DNA of 64,000 nt from Pseudomonas monsensis. Its GTDB lineage: Bacteria; Pseudomonadota; Gammaproteobacteria; Pseudomonadales; Pseudomonadaceae. Each line of letters opens with the position of its first letter. Position 1 is the first letter of the stretch. The notes under the pieces are model-generated. The model did no database searches. It was given only the letters and a program-made list of their open reading frames with translations, and was not told where the DNA came from. A program made the position numbers and the translations under genes. This document shows, piece after piece, positions 9,246 to 17,858 of this stretch. The DNA is taken from the NCBI RefSeq assembly GCF_014268495.2, contig NZ_CP077087.1, positions 4,731,001 to 4,795,000 of the forward strand, in the 5' to 3' direction.

Positions 9246-10580
9246 ATGCCGAAACCTGCCATTGCGCTCGACTTATTATTGCTGCCGACCTGGCTGGTAC
9301 CTGTCGAACCCGCTGGCGTCGTGCTCAAAGAGCATGGCCTGGGGATCCGCGACGGTCGCATCGTATTTATCGGCCCACGCGTCGAAGCACTGAAGTGTAA
9401 CGCCACTGAAACCCGTGAATTGCCGGACATGCTGCTCGCTCCGGGCCTGATCAACGCTCACGGCCACGCGGCGATGACGCTGTTCCGTGGCCTGGCCGAT
9501 GATCTGCCGCTGATGACCTGGCTGGAAAACCACATCTGGCCGGCCGAGGCCAAATGGGTCGATGAAGATTTCGTCCGTGACGGCACCGACCTGGCCATCG
9601 CCGAGCAGATCAAGGGCGGCATCACCTGTTTCTCTGACATGTATTTCTTCCCGAAGGTCGCCAGCGAGCGCGTGCACAACAGCGGCATTCGTGCGCAGAT
9701 CGCCATTCCGATCCTCGATTTCCCGATCCCGGGCGCTGGCAGCGCCGATGAAGCCATTCGTCAGGGCGTCGAATTGTTCGGCGATCTGAAGCACCACGAG
9801 CGGATCAGGATCACCTTCGGCCCTCATGCACCCTACACCGTCGGCGACGAGAACCTGGAGAAAGTCCGCGTGATCGCCGAGGAGCTGGACGCGTCGATTC
9901 ATATGCACGTGCACGAAACCGCCTTCGAAGTGCAGCAAGCCGTCGAGCAGCGTGGCGAGCGCCCGCTGGCGCGCCTCGGTCGCCTCGGCCTGCTCGGCCC
10001 GCGCTTCCAGGCCGTGCACATGACGCAGATCAGCGATGACGACCTAGCGCTGCTGGTAGAAAGCAACACCAGCGTGATCCACTGCCCGGAATCGAACCTG
10101 AAACTGGCCAGCGGCTTCTGCCCGGTAGAACGTTTGTGGCAGGCTGGGGTAAATGTCGCGATCGGCACCGACGGTGCAGCGAGCAACAATGATCTCGACC
10201 TGCTCAGCGAAACCCGCACCGCGGCCCTGTTGGCCAAAGCCGTCGCCGGTTCGGCCACCGCACTGGACGCTCATCGCGCACTGCGCATGGCCACCCTCAA
10301 CGGCGCGCGAGCCCTGGGCATCGAAGCGCAAGTCGGTTCGCTGGAGATCGGCAAAGCCGCCGACATCGTCGCCTTTGACCTGTCCGGCCTGGCGCAGCAA
10401 CCGGTCTACGACCCGGTTTCGCAACTTATTTATGCCACCGGTCGCGACTGCGTGAAGCACCTGTGGGTCGCCGGCAAACAGTTACTCGACGACCGGCGCC
10501 TGACGCGTATGGATGAACAACAGCTGGGCGCCACCGCCCGCGCCTGGGGACAGCGCATCAGCGGCCACACCGAATCGTAA
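9246..10580 (+). CDS. mtaD: 5'-methylthioadenosine / S-adenosylhomocysteine deaminase (TRZ/ATZ family)
   Basis: A 444-residue amidohydrolase. Metal-binding motifs are NAHGHAAMTLFRG (HxH), HMHVHETAFE, and AIGTDGAASNNDLDLL with the catalytic aspartate. The P. aeruginosa protein beside mtnA and ubiG (PA3170, from memory) was shown to deaminate methylthioadenosine to methylthioinosine, and its position beside mtnA here supports that substrate. SAH, or guanine-type bases, remain alternatives for this superfamily. It is followed by ubiG 58 bp downstream. Confidence 0.87.
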   Translation: MPKPAIALDLLLLPTWLVPVEPAGVVLKEHGLGIRDGRIVFIGPRVEALKCNATETRELPDMLLAPGLINAHGHAAMTLFRGLADDLPLMTWLENHIWPAEAKWVDEDFVRDGTDLAIAEQIKGGITCFSDMYFFPKVASERVHNSGIRAQIAIPILDFPIPGAGSADEAIRQGVELFGDLKHHERIRITFGPHAPYTVGDENLEKVRVIAEELDASIHMHVHETAFEVQQAVEQRGERPLARLGRLGLLGPRFQAVHMTQISDDDLALLVESNTSVIHCPESNLKLASGFCPVERLWQAGVNVAIGTDGAASNNDLDLLSETRTAALLAKAVAGSATALDAHRALRMATLNGARALGIEAQVGSLEIGKAADIVAFDLSGLAQQPVYDPVSQLIYATGRDCVKHLWVAGKQLLDDRRLTRMDEQQLGATARAWGQRISGHTES

Positions 10581-10638
10581 ACACCCCGGGACAGACTCCG
10601 GGACTACAGCCTTTTTCAAGTTTTTCGAGGAATTGATC

Positions 10639-11337
10639 ATGAGCAACGTCGACCACGCCGAAATCGCCAAATTCGAAGCCCTGGCCCACCGCTGGTGGGA
10701 CCGCGAGAGCGAGTTCAAACCGCTCCACGACATCAACCCGCTGCGGGTCAACTGGATTGACGAACGAGTCAATCTGGCCGGCAAGAAAGTCCTCGACGTC
10801 GGTTGCGGCGGCGGCATCCTCAGCGAAGCCATGGCCCAGCGTGGCGCCACTGTCATGGGCATCGACATGGGCGAAGCGCCATTGGCCGTTGCGCAACTGC
10901 ATCAGCTGGAATCCGGCGTCAACGTCGAATACCGGCAGATCACCGCCGAAGCCCTGGCCGAAGAAATGCCCGAGCAGTTCGACGTGGTCACCTGCCTGGA
11001 GATGCTTGAGCACGTGCCGGATCCATCGTCGGTGATCCGCGCCTGCTTCCGCATGGTCAAGCCCGGCGGCCAGGTATTCTTCTCGACCATCAACCGCAAC
11101 CCGAAGGCGTATCTGTTCGCCATCATCGGCGCCGAATACATCATGAAGCTGCTGCCGCGCGGCACCCACGACTTCAAGAAATTCATCCGCCCGTCCGAGC
11201 TCGGCGCCTGGAGTCGCATGGCTGGCCTGACCGTCAAGGACATCATCGGCCTGACCTACAACCCGCTGACCAAGCACTACAAGCTGGCCAACGATGTTGA
11301 CGTCAACTACATGATCCAGACCCTGCGCGAGGAATAA
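10639..11337 (+). CDS. ubiG: Ubiquinone biosynthesis O-methyltransferase UbiG
   Basis: A 232-residue class I SAM-dependent methyltransferase that performs both O-methylations of ubiquinone synthesis. The SAM motif VLDVGCGGGILSEAMAQRGA and the family N-terminus (IAKFEALAHRWWDRESEFKP) are clear. The ATG at 10639 has GAGGAA about 8 bp upstream; the frame is open further 5' but that part overlaps the end of the deaminase gene. The stop is 4 bp before mupP, so ubiG-mupP-yciK look like one operon. Confidence 0.95.
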   Translation: MSNVDHAEIAKFEALAHRWWDRESEFKPLHDINPLRVNWIDERVNLAGKKVLDVGCGGGILSEAMAQRGATVMGIDMGEAPLAVAQLHQLESGVNVEYRQITAEALAEEMPEQFDVVTCLEMLEHVPDPSSVIRACFRMVKPGGQVFFSTINRNPKAYLFAIIGAEYIMKLLPRGTHDFKKFIRPSELGAWSRMAGLTVKDIIGLTYNPLTKHYKLANDVDVNYMIQTLREE

Positions 11338-11341
11338 GCCG

Positions 11342-12013
11342 ATGGCCATCAGAGCAGTTCTTTTCGACATGGACGGCACCCTGCTCGACACGGCGCCGGA
11401 CTTCATCGCCATCTGCCAGGCCATGCGTACGGACCGCGGCCTGCCGCCGATGAACGACAAGCACATCCGTGACGAAATTTCCGGCGGCGCCAAGGCGATG
11501 GTCGCGGTGACGTTTTCGATGGACCCGGAATCGCCGGGCTTCGAGGAGCTGCGCCTTGAGTTCCTCGAACGCTACCTGGTGGGATGCGCCGTGCACAGCA
11601 AGCTGTTCGATGGCATGGGCGAATTGCTGGCCGATATCGAAAAAGCCAATCTGATCTGGGGCGTGGTCACCAACAAGCCGCTGCGCTTTGCCGAGCCGAT
11701 CATGCAGCAACTGGGGCTGGCCGAGCGCTCTGCACTGCTGATCTGCCCGGATCACGTGAAAAACAGCAAGCCGGATCCGGAACCGCTGATCCTCGCATGC
11801 AAAATGCTTGATCTGGATCCATCGACCGTTCTGTTTGTGGGCGATGATCTGCGCGATATCGAGTCAGGGCGCGATGCCGGCACCAAGACCTGCGCAGTGA
11901 CCTTTGGCTACATTCACCCGGACGACAACCCGCGGCACTGGGGCGCGGACGTAGTGGTGGATCATCCGCTGGAGCTGCGCAAGGTGCTGGACAGCGCACT
12001 CTGCAGTTGCTGA
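11342..12013 (+). CDS. mupP: N-acetylmuramic acid 6-phosphate phosphatase MupP (HAD family)
   Basis: A 223-residue HAD hydrolase with nucleophile motif LFDMDGTLLDT, TNKP as motif II, and FVGDDLRDIESGRDAG as motif IV. It resembles phosphoglycolate phosphatase, but the Pseudomonas gene between ubiG and yciK is MupP, which dephosphorylates MurNAc-6-P in the cell-wall recycling route that bypasses MurA and affects fosfomycin and beta-lactam tolerance. The assignment rests on this context plus family; older annotations would call it gph. Confidence 0.88.
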   Translation: MAIRAVLFDMDGTLLDTAPDFIAICQAMRTDRGLPPMNDKHIRDEISGGAKAMVAVTFSMDPESPGFEELRLEFLERYLVGCAVHSKLFDGMGELLADIEKANLIWGVVTNKPLRFAEPIMQQLGLAERSALLICPDHVKNSKPDPEPLILACKMLDLDPSTVLFVGDDLRDIESGRDAGTKTCAVTFGYIHPDDNPRHWGADVVVDHPLELRKVLDSALCSC

Positions 12014-12035
12014 CCTGACTGTTTGCAGGATGCCT

Positions 12036-12158
12036 TTGTGGCGAGGGGATTTATCCCTGATCGGCGGCGAAGCCGCCGTAAAACCTGCACGTCAAATCGA
12101 ACTGGAAGAATGCTGGGGCTGCTTCGCAACCCATCGGGGATAAATCCCCTCGCCACAA
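12036..12158. repeat. Inverted repeat pair (GGCGAGGGGATTTATCCC type)
   Basis: Inverted copies of TGTGGCGAGGGGATTTATCC flank about 75 bp. This is a REP-like family different from the GAGCGAGC units. It separates mupP from yciK and may end transcription or act in RNA stability. Confidence 0.85.
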
Positions 12159-12197
12159 GTGCGAAGCAGGTCTTCATGAATGGATTGTGAGGTTTTT

Positions 12198-12938
12198 ATG
12201 TTTGATTACACCGCTCGCCCCGAATTGCTCAAGGATCGGGTCATTCTGGTCACCGGAGCCGGTCGTGGCATCGGCGCAGCTGCCGCGAAAACCTATGCGG
12301 CCCACGGCGCTACCGTCCTGCTGCTGGGCAAGACCGAGGCCAATCTGACCCAGGTCTATGACGAAATCGAAGCGGCCGGTCACCCGCAACCGGCGGTAAT
12401 TCCGTTCAACCTCGAAACCGCCCTGCCCCATCAATACGATGAACTGGCGGCGATGATCGAAAACGAATTCGGCCACCTTGACGGCCTGCTGCACAACGCT
12501 TCGATCATTGGCCCGCGCACGCCAATCGAACAACTCTCCGGCGACAACTTCATGCGGGTCATGCAGGTCAACGTCAATGCCATGTTCATGCTGACCAGCA
12601 CCCTGCTGCCGTTGCTCAAGCTGTCGCAGGACGCTTCGGTGGTATTCACCTCCAGCAGCGTCGGCCGCAAGGGCCGGGCTTACTGGGGCGCTTACGGTGT
12701 GTCGAAGTTCGCCACCGAAGGCCTGATGCAAACCCTGGCCGACGAAGTCGACGGCGTGGCACCAGTTCGCTCCAACAGCATCAACCCGGGTGGCACCCGC
12801 ACCAGCATGCGCGCCCAGGCATATCCGGGGGAAAACCCGCTGAACAATCCGACGCCCGAGGAGATCATGCCGGTCTATCTCTACCTGATGGGCCCGGACA
12901 GTACGGGTATCAACGGCCAGGCATTCAACGCTCAGTAG
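12198..12938 (+). CDS. yciK: YciK-family short-chain dehydrogenase/reductase
   Basis: A 246-residue classical SDR with cofactor motif VTGAGRGIGAAAAKTYA, NAS in place of NAG, and the catalytic Ser-Tyr-Lys set in SSSVGRKGRAYWGAYGVSKF. The ATG at 12198 has a GAGG 5 bp before it. Substrate unknown; the E. coli homologue YciK has no settled role. It is third in the ubiG-mupP-yciK order, a stable Pseudomonas arrangement. Confidence 0.88.
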   Translation: MFDYTARPELLKDRVILVTGAGRGIGAAAAKTYAAHGATVLLLGKTEANLTQVYDEIEAAGHPQPAVIPFNLETALPHQYDELAAMIENEFGHLDGLLHNASIIGPRTPIEQLSGDNFMRVMQVNVNAMFMLTSTLLPLLKLSQDASVVFTSSSVGRKGRAYWGAYGVSKFATEGLMQTLADEVDGVAPVRSNSINPGGTRTSMRAQAYPGENPLNNPTPEEIMPVYLYLMGPDSTGINGQAFNAQ

Positions 12939-13299
12939 TGCCATACGTCGCTTTTGTTGCCGCGGCGGATTCCCGTCGCGGCAGGCTTTTACCAGCACCG
13001 ACCGTCACCAGCCAGTCAAAAATCCAGCGCTGTTTTCCCCATCAAGATCGTAAGCCATTGAATACAAAAGGCTTTAATTAACCTGAACTGAATGGCACGA
13101 CTTTCGCTCTAAATTCCCTCAAAGCATGCCGTGTGAAGGCAGTGGCGCCGGGGCGATTTCGATAGCTGACTAATCGACATCAGGCAGACTAAACTTACGC
13201 CAAATGTCCTACGGGACTGATGGATCAGTATGACGCGCAGCCCATAGCCGCTCTCACCCAGCCTGTAAGACAGACTTACTGCTTAGGGGCTCACGCCAT
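12939..13299. other. Intergenic region between yciK and the diguanylate cyclase gene
   Basis: The 361 bp contain the yciK terminator at 12958-12990 and then an A+T-richer stretch around 13060-13120 that probably holds the promoter of the downstream gene. I found no convincing ORF or further structure. Confidence 0.6.
12958..12990 (+). terminator. Rho-independent terminator after yciK
   Basis: An 11-bp stem (TGCCGCGGCGG paired with CCGTCGCGGCA, one G-T pair) with a 4-nt loop is followed by TTTT. It lies 20 bp after the yciK stop and would end the ubiG-mupP-yciK transcript. Confidence 0.8.
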
Positions 13300-14226
13300 A
13301 TGAAATCACCTTCCCAGACCAATGCAATTGACTTCGACAGCGCCAAATTGCAACGCCTGGGTTTCGGTCAGCAGCCGCCACTTCTGGAGCGGCCCGCCAG
13401 TCTCGCGCAATTGCGCCAGCAACTGAGCCTGCAACTGCAAACCAGCCTCGAACCGCAACGCATCCTCGGTCTGTTTTTCCGCGAAGTTCAGCGCCTCGTG
13501 CCGCTGGACGCCTTGCACTATGTGCACAAGGGCAGCGACTTGCGCCTGGAGTTCGGTGCTCGCGGTCATCATTCCGTCAGCTATAGCCTGAGCCATGAAG
13601 GCGAGCACATGGGCGAACTGGTGTTCCGCCGCAATCAGCGCTTCAACGATCAGGAGCAAGGGCACCTCGAATCGCTGCTGTCGGTGTTGCTGTATCCGAT
13701 GCGCAACGCCCTGCTCTACCGCGCCGCGACCCAGAGCGCCCTGCGCGATCCGCTGACCGGTGCCGGCAACCGCATCGCCATGGAGCAGACCCTGCAACGC
13801 GAGATCGAAATGTCGCGCCGGCACCTGCAACCATTGTCAGTGCTGATGCTGGATATCGACCACTTCAAAAGGGTCAATGACAGTCACGGCCACAGTGCAG
13901 GCGATGATGTGCTCAAAGCCGTGGCCGCCTCGATCAAGGGTCAGTTGCGCAACGTCGATATGGTGTTTCGCTATGGCGGCGAAGAGTTTCTGATTCTGCT
14001 GTCGAACACCGGCCGCGAAGCGTCAGCGATGGTCGGCGAGCGACTGCGCTATGCGGCGCAAGCGGCGGAGTATTACGCCGATGGCCAGTTGATCGAACTG
14101 ACGGTCAGCCTCGGCTGCTCGACGCTGTTGCCCGGCGAATCGGCCGACAGCCTGCTGCGTCGCGCCGACAGTGCGTTGTACGTGGCCAAGCGCGAAGGTC
14201 GTAACCGCCTGGCGATGGCGGGCTAA
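13300..14226 (+). CDS. GGDEF diguanylate cyclase
   Basis: A 308-residue protein. Residues 1-140 form an N-terminal region of unclear fold, perhaps GAF-like, without transmembrane segments. Residues 145-305 are a GGDEF domain with DPLTGAGNR, the metal-binding VLMLDIDHFKRVND and active-site GGEEF at 226-230. RNVD at 217-220, five residues before the active site, is an intact inhibitory I-site, so product feedback is expected. It should make c-di-GMP from GTP in the cytoplasm. It converges on the TenA-like gene that follows rbdA, so a cyclase and a phosphodiesterase are neighbours. Confidence 0.92.
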   Translation: MKSPSQTNAIDFDSAKLQRLGFGQQPPLLERPASLAQLRQQLSLQLQTSLEPQRILGLFFREVQRLVPLDALHYVHKGSDLRLEFGARGHHSVSYSLSHEGEHMGELVFRRNQRFNDQEQGHLESLLSVLLYPMRNALLYRAATQSALRDPLTGAGNRIAMEQTLQREIEMSRRHLQPLSVLMLDIDHFKRVNDSHGHSAGDDVLKAVAASIKGQLRNVDMVFRYGGEEFLILLSNTGREASAMVGERLRYAAQAAEYYADGQLIELTVSLGCSTLLPGESADSLLRRADSALYVAKREGRNRLAMAG

Positions 14227-14251
14227 GCCTTTCCAGACACTACAAAACTAC

Positions 14252-14341
14252 TGTAGACGTGAGCCTGCTCGCGATGACGATCTGACATCCAACACTGATG
14301 TTGACCGACAGTCCGCTATCGCGAGCAGGCTCACTCCTACA
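14252..14341. repeat. Inverted REP pair (GAGCCTGCTCGCGA type)
   Basis: GTGAGCCTGCTCGCGAT and its complement flank about 45 bp between the convergent cyclase and TenA-like genes. The same variant occurs at 23878-23947 and 25337-25407. The placement suggests a two-way transcription boundary. Confidence 0.88.
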
Positions 14342-14356
14342 TTTTTACGCGGTGTA

Positions 14357-15151
14357 TCAGCTCTCGACGACTACCCTGCGCTCTCGGTTGACCAGCAAGC
14401 GTTCCGACGTCTCCAGTTGCATGCAGCGTTCCAGAAACAGGTACATGTAGTCATAGCTTTTGCACACGGCCTGGCGCAATTCGGCCTGCAACGCCTTGCT
14501 CGGGTTCAGGCCGGCCAGCGTGCAGATGATTTCCAGAGCTTCCCAAGGGTGGGCATCGTCGTACTGGGCGTGCATCTTCAGCCACTTCATCGCGCGTTTG
14601 CGATCTTCTTCGGGAAACGCCGCCGCGTATACGCCCGTCGAGCAAACCAGCGCCGACCACTCCCCGGTCGCGCCCTCGATGGCGTAGTTGGTAGCGGCGA
14701 TGGCGACGATCAACGAGTCGGCCGAACTGGTGTGCCAGCACCAGTGACTCAGCGCATGCAGTTCCGGCGGCACTTGCTGGGCCTGAAGATCTTCCAGGCT
14801 GACGCCATGCGCCCGACTCCAGTGCACCCAATAGTCGGCATGATTGAGCTCGACGCGGATATTGCGCATCAGCCAGCGGCGCGCCATGTCTTCGCCGGGG
14901 TGACGGGCAAATCGGGTTTTGGTGAGATTCTGCGCCATGTACAACGCAAACTGCTCGACCACCGGCCAGCCGCCAATCAAGTACTGACGCATGGTCCTGG
15001 CGCTGAGTTTGTTATCACGCATGCGCTGGTAAAGTTCATGTTCGACAACCCGGCGCTTGCTCTCGCTGCAGTCCTGAATGAGCTGTTGTGCCCAGCCGGG
15101 ATAACTTGCAGCTTCCATGAGTGGTCCGGTTCGGTTGAATGTGTCGATCAC
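14357..15151 (-). CDS. TenA/PqqC-like haem-oxygenase-fold protein
   Basis: A 264-residue all-helical protein of the TenA/PqqC superfamily, with stretches such as YLIGGWPVVEQFALYMAQNL, RNIRVELNHADYWVHWSRAHG and NYAIEGATGEWS. It is often annotated as a TenA family transcriptional regulator, but no DNA-binding domain is visible; the fold suits an iron- or cofactor-dependent oxidase or thiaminase. GTG 15151 is the start because AAAGGAG lies 7 bp before it. It follows rbdA by 46 bp on the same strand, so it is probably co-transcribed with that phosphodiesterase. True function unknown. Confidence 0.75.
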   Translation of the reverse strand: MIDTFNRTGPLMEAASYPGWAQQLIQDCSESKRRVVEHELYQRMRDNKLSARTMRQYLIGGWPVVEQFALYMAQNLTKTRFARHPGEDMARRWLMRNIRVELNHADYWVHWSRAHGVSLEDLQAQQVPPELHALSHWCWHTSSADSLIVAIAATNYAIEGATGEWSALVCSTGVYAAAFPEEDRKRAMKWLKMHAQYDDAHPWEALEIICTLAGLNPSKALQAELRQAVCKSYDYMYLFLERCMQLETSERLLVNRERRVVVES

Positions 15152-15197
15152 TGTTCGGCTCCTTTTGATTTGTGATTGTAAGGATCGGCGAGAGACT

Positions 15198-17657
15198 TCA
15201 ACGGAACGTGCCAGGCGCTTTGAATAACAGCGGTTGCGGTCTGGCGGGCCGACTTTGCAAACTGTCGCAGGTAAACAATTGCGGGCGCTCGATGACATAA
15301 CCCTGAGCGTAATCCACGCCAATTTCAAGCAGTGCCTGCTCGATCTGGGTGGTTTCAACAAACTCGGCAATTGTCTGCTTACCCATGACATGCCCGATGT
15401 GATTGATCACTTCGACCATTGCCCGGTTAATCGGGTCGTCCAGCATATCCTTTACGAAACTCCCGTCGATCTTCAGGAAGTCTACAGGCAAATGTTTCAG
15501 ATAAGCGAACGAAGACATTCCGGCACAAAAGTCATCTAGCGAGAAGTAACAACCTAAGCCTTTGAGCTCATTGATAAATCTAATTGCACTGCCCAAGTTT
15601 GAAATTGCACTGGTTTCAGTAATTTCAAAACAAATCATTTCAGGAGGTATAGCGTAGTTAACAAACTGTTCTCGCAGAAAGTGCAAAAACGCGTCATCTC
15701 CTATAGTAATGCCTGACAGATTAATCGCACACATTGCTAATGGCCCTTGCTGTTCCTGGGCAATACATTGAGCAATAACCTTAAAAACATTTTGTACGAC
15801 CCAACGATCCAGCTGACTCATCAAACCATAGCGCTCAGCGGCAGGAATGAAGCTGTCCGGCAGAATCATCCGACCGGCCTCGTCATGCAGACGCAGCAGG
15901 ATTTCGATGTGCCCGCCTTTGCCGTCACTGGGCTTGAGCGGAGCGATTTCCTGGGCGTACAGGCAAAAGCGGTTTTCTTCCAGCGCCATGTGCAGGCGTT
16001 GCACCCAGGCCATTTCCCCAAAGCGCAGGGACAGTTCGGAATCGTCGGCGTGGTAGACCTGCACGCGGTTACGCCCCTTCTCCTTGGCCATGTAGCAGGC
16101 CATGTCTGCCGCCCGCAGGGACGCTTCCAGGGTCGTCGGGGTCTGGGCGACATGCACCAGGCCAATACTGACGGTGGTGAGGAAGGGCCGCCCCTTCCAG
16201 ACAAAATGCAGGTTCTGCACGGTCTGGCGCAGTGCCTCGGCAATTTTTTCTGCCGCGTCCGGCGCGCAGTTTTCCAGGAGAATGCCGAACTCGTCGCCGC
16301 CGAGCCGCGCCAAGGTGTCGCCTTCGCGCAATCCCGACTGCAGCAGGGTGCAGATGTGCCGCAACAGCTCATCCCCCGCCGCATGGCCGCACGTGTCGTT
16401 GACCAGCTTGAACTGATCCAGATCGAGGAACATCAGCGCGTGCCGCCCGGCCTGGCGGGTGAGGTTGTGCAGCGCCTGCTCCAGGCGATATTCGAACTCG
16501 CGGCGGTTGGCCAGACCGGTCAGCGCATCGTGGGTGGCCTGCCACGAAAGGTTGGCGATGTATTGCCGTTCCTGCGTCATGTCGTGCAGCACCAGCACGG
16601 TGCCACTGACTTTGCCGGCATTGCGGATCGGTGCGCCGACCAGGGTCACCGACACCGTACTGCCGTCCAGGCGCTGGATCAGTTTCGAATGCTCGCTGCC
16701 GCCACTGAGCTTGCCGCTGAGAATGTGCTCGATCAGGGTCAGGCCTTCGGACTGGGCGTTGTCATCGAGCAGATTGAATAACGCCGCCAGCGGCAGGCCC
16801 GCCGCCTGTTCGGCCTTCCAGTGGGTCATGGCTTCGGCGGCGGGGTTCATGTAGTCGATGGCGCCGTCGACATCGGTGGTGATCACCCCGTCGCCGATCG
16901 AATGCAAGGTAACGTGCGCCCGATCCTTCTCCAGTTGCAACGCCTCGGCAAAGGCATGACGCTGCTTGAGCAGCTTGTGCGTGCGCCACAAGGCCAGCAC
17001 GATCAGCCCCAGCGCCGTGGCCAGATTGGTTAACAGCAGCAGCCGCAGAATCATCCGCGAGCCTTCGCCCAAGGCATCGCTGAAGGCTTTTGCGGCTGGG
17101 GTCACGCCATCGTTGATGGCGAAAATCCGTGCCTTCCAGCGCTGGATATCGGCGCTGCCGGCATTGTTCTGTGAAATGCTGCGGTGCATCTCCTGCGCCA
17201 CGTTATCCAGCTCGATTAGATAGGCGTCACCGACCGTCCAGCGGTCAATCGCGGTCTCCAGATAACTGAAATGGCGAAAGTTGAGGTACAGCCAGATCAG
17301 GCTGGAAACGTCATCCGGGTGGTTGCCCCCCTTGAGAATGCCTTCGCGCGCTGCGGCCAGATCCGGCGGCTGATGATCCAGCGCCAGACGCAACTGGTGC
17401 CCGCCTTGCGGTACACCGATCGCAGTGCGGTACTTGAGGAAGATCGCCTCGTCACGGCTGTCGGCGTAGAGATTAAGGTAGTAAATCGCGTCTTTCTGGC
17501 CCTTGGACCAGAGACTTTCGCCGGCGACGTAACCGCGAACCGCCGAGAGCACGTAAAGACTCACGCCGCCCAATAACGCTTGAAACAACACGACGGCAAT
17601 AAATGGCCAGACGATGCCCAACAACCGTGGCGTTCCGAGAGTCCGCTTTTGCTTCAT
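15198..17657 (-). CDS. rbdA: RbdA-type PAS-GGDEF-EAL c-di-GMP phosphodiesterase
   Basis: A 819-residue inner-membrane protein. TM1 is about residues 11-38, a periplasmic domain spans about 39-203, TM2 is about 204-224, PAS about 245-355, GGDEF about 372-535 and EAL about 550-800. The GGDEF motif (453-457) and I-site REGD (444-447) are intact. The EAL domain keeps Glu585 (EILLR), Asn646, Glu678, Asp708-Asp709 and Lys729, so hydrolysis of c-di-GMP is expected, possibly with GTP activation as in P. aeruginosa RbdA, a biofilm dispersal regulator. Length, domain order and the neighbours (ABC exporter, DsbA-like, TrhO, BolA, DUF2059, fumC) match that locus as I recall it. Bases 15541-15780, coding part of EAL, are unusually A+T rich. 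Confidence 0.9.
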   Translation of the reverse strand: MKQKRTLGTPRLLGIVWPFIAVVLFQALLGGVSLYVLSAVRGYVAGESLWSKGQKDAIYYLNLYADSRDEAIFLKYRTAIGVPQGGHQLRLALDHQPPDLAAAREGILKGGNHPDDVSSLIWLYLNFRHFSYLETAIDRWTVGDAYLIELDNVAQEMHRSISQNNAGSADIQRWKARIFAINDGVTPAAKAFSDALGEGSRMILRLLLLTNLATALGLIVLALWRTHKLLKQRHAFAEALQLEKDRAHVTLHSIGDGVITTDVDGAIDYMNPAAEAMTHWKAEQAAGLPLAALFNLLDDNAQSEGLTLIEHILSGKLSGGSEHSKLIQRLDGSTVSVTLVGAPIRNAGKVSGTVLVLHDMTQERQYIANLSWQATHDALTGLANRREFEYRLEQALHNLTRQAGRHALMFLDLDQFKLVNDTCGHAAGDELLRHICTLLQSGLREGDTLARLGGDEFGILLENCAPDAAEKIAEALRQTVQNLHFVWKGRPFLTTVSIGLVHVAQTPTTLEASLRAADMACYMAKEKGRNRVQVYHADDSELSLRFGEMAWVQRLHMALEENRFCLYAQEIAPLKPSDGKGGHIEILLRLHDEAGRMILPDSFIPAAERYGLMSQLDRWVVQNVFKVIAQCIAQEQQGPLAMCAINLSGITIGDDAFLHFLREQFVNYAIPPEMICFEITETSAISNLGSAIRFINELKGLGCYFSLDDFCAGMSSFAYLKHLPVDFLKIDGSFVKDMLDDPINRAMVEVINHIGHVMGKQTIAEFVETTQIEQALLEIGVDYAQGYVIERPQLFTCDSLQSRPARPQPLLFKAPGTFR

Positions 17658-17858
17658 GAGATCCCTTGCGCAAGCACTGCCAGATGAACACCGGAAAATC
17701 CCGCTCCTGACAGCTCAGCCTAGGCTAATTTTCGCCAAGTCAAAGGGACAGCTTGGCCGTCCTCTAGGTCGATTGTGCAAATGGCGGGACTGTGCGGGCG
17801 TTCCGAGTGATTTTACTCAATGCAATTCAAGCACTAAGCACAGAAATCGGCTCGAAAC

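Noticed and set aside
10513..10638. Extended N-terminus of ubiG
   Set aside because: The extra codons overlap the deaminase gene's end; the ATG at 10639 has the ribosome site and family start.
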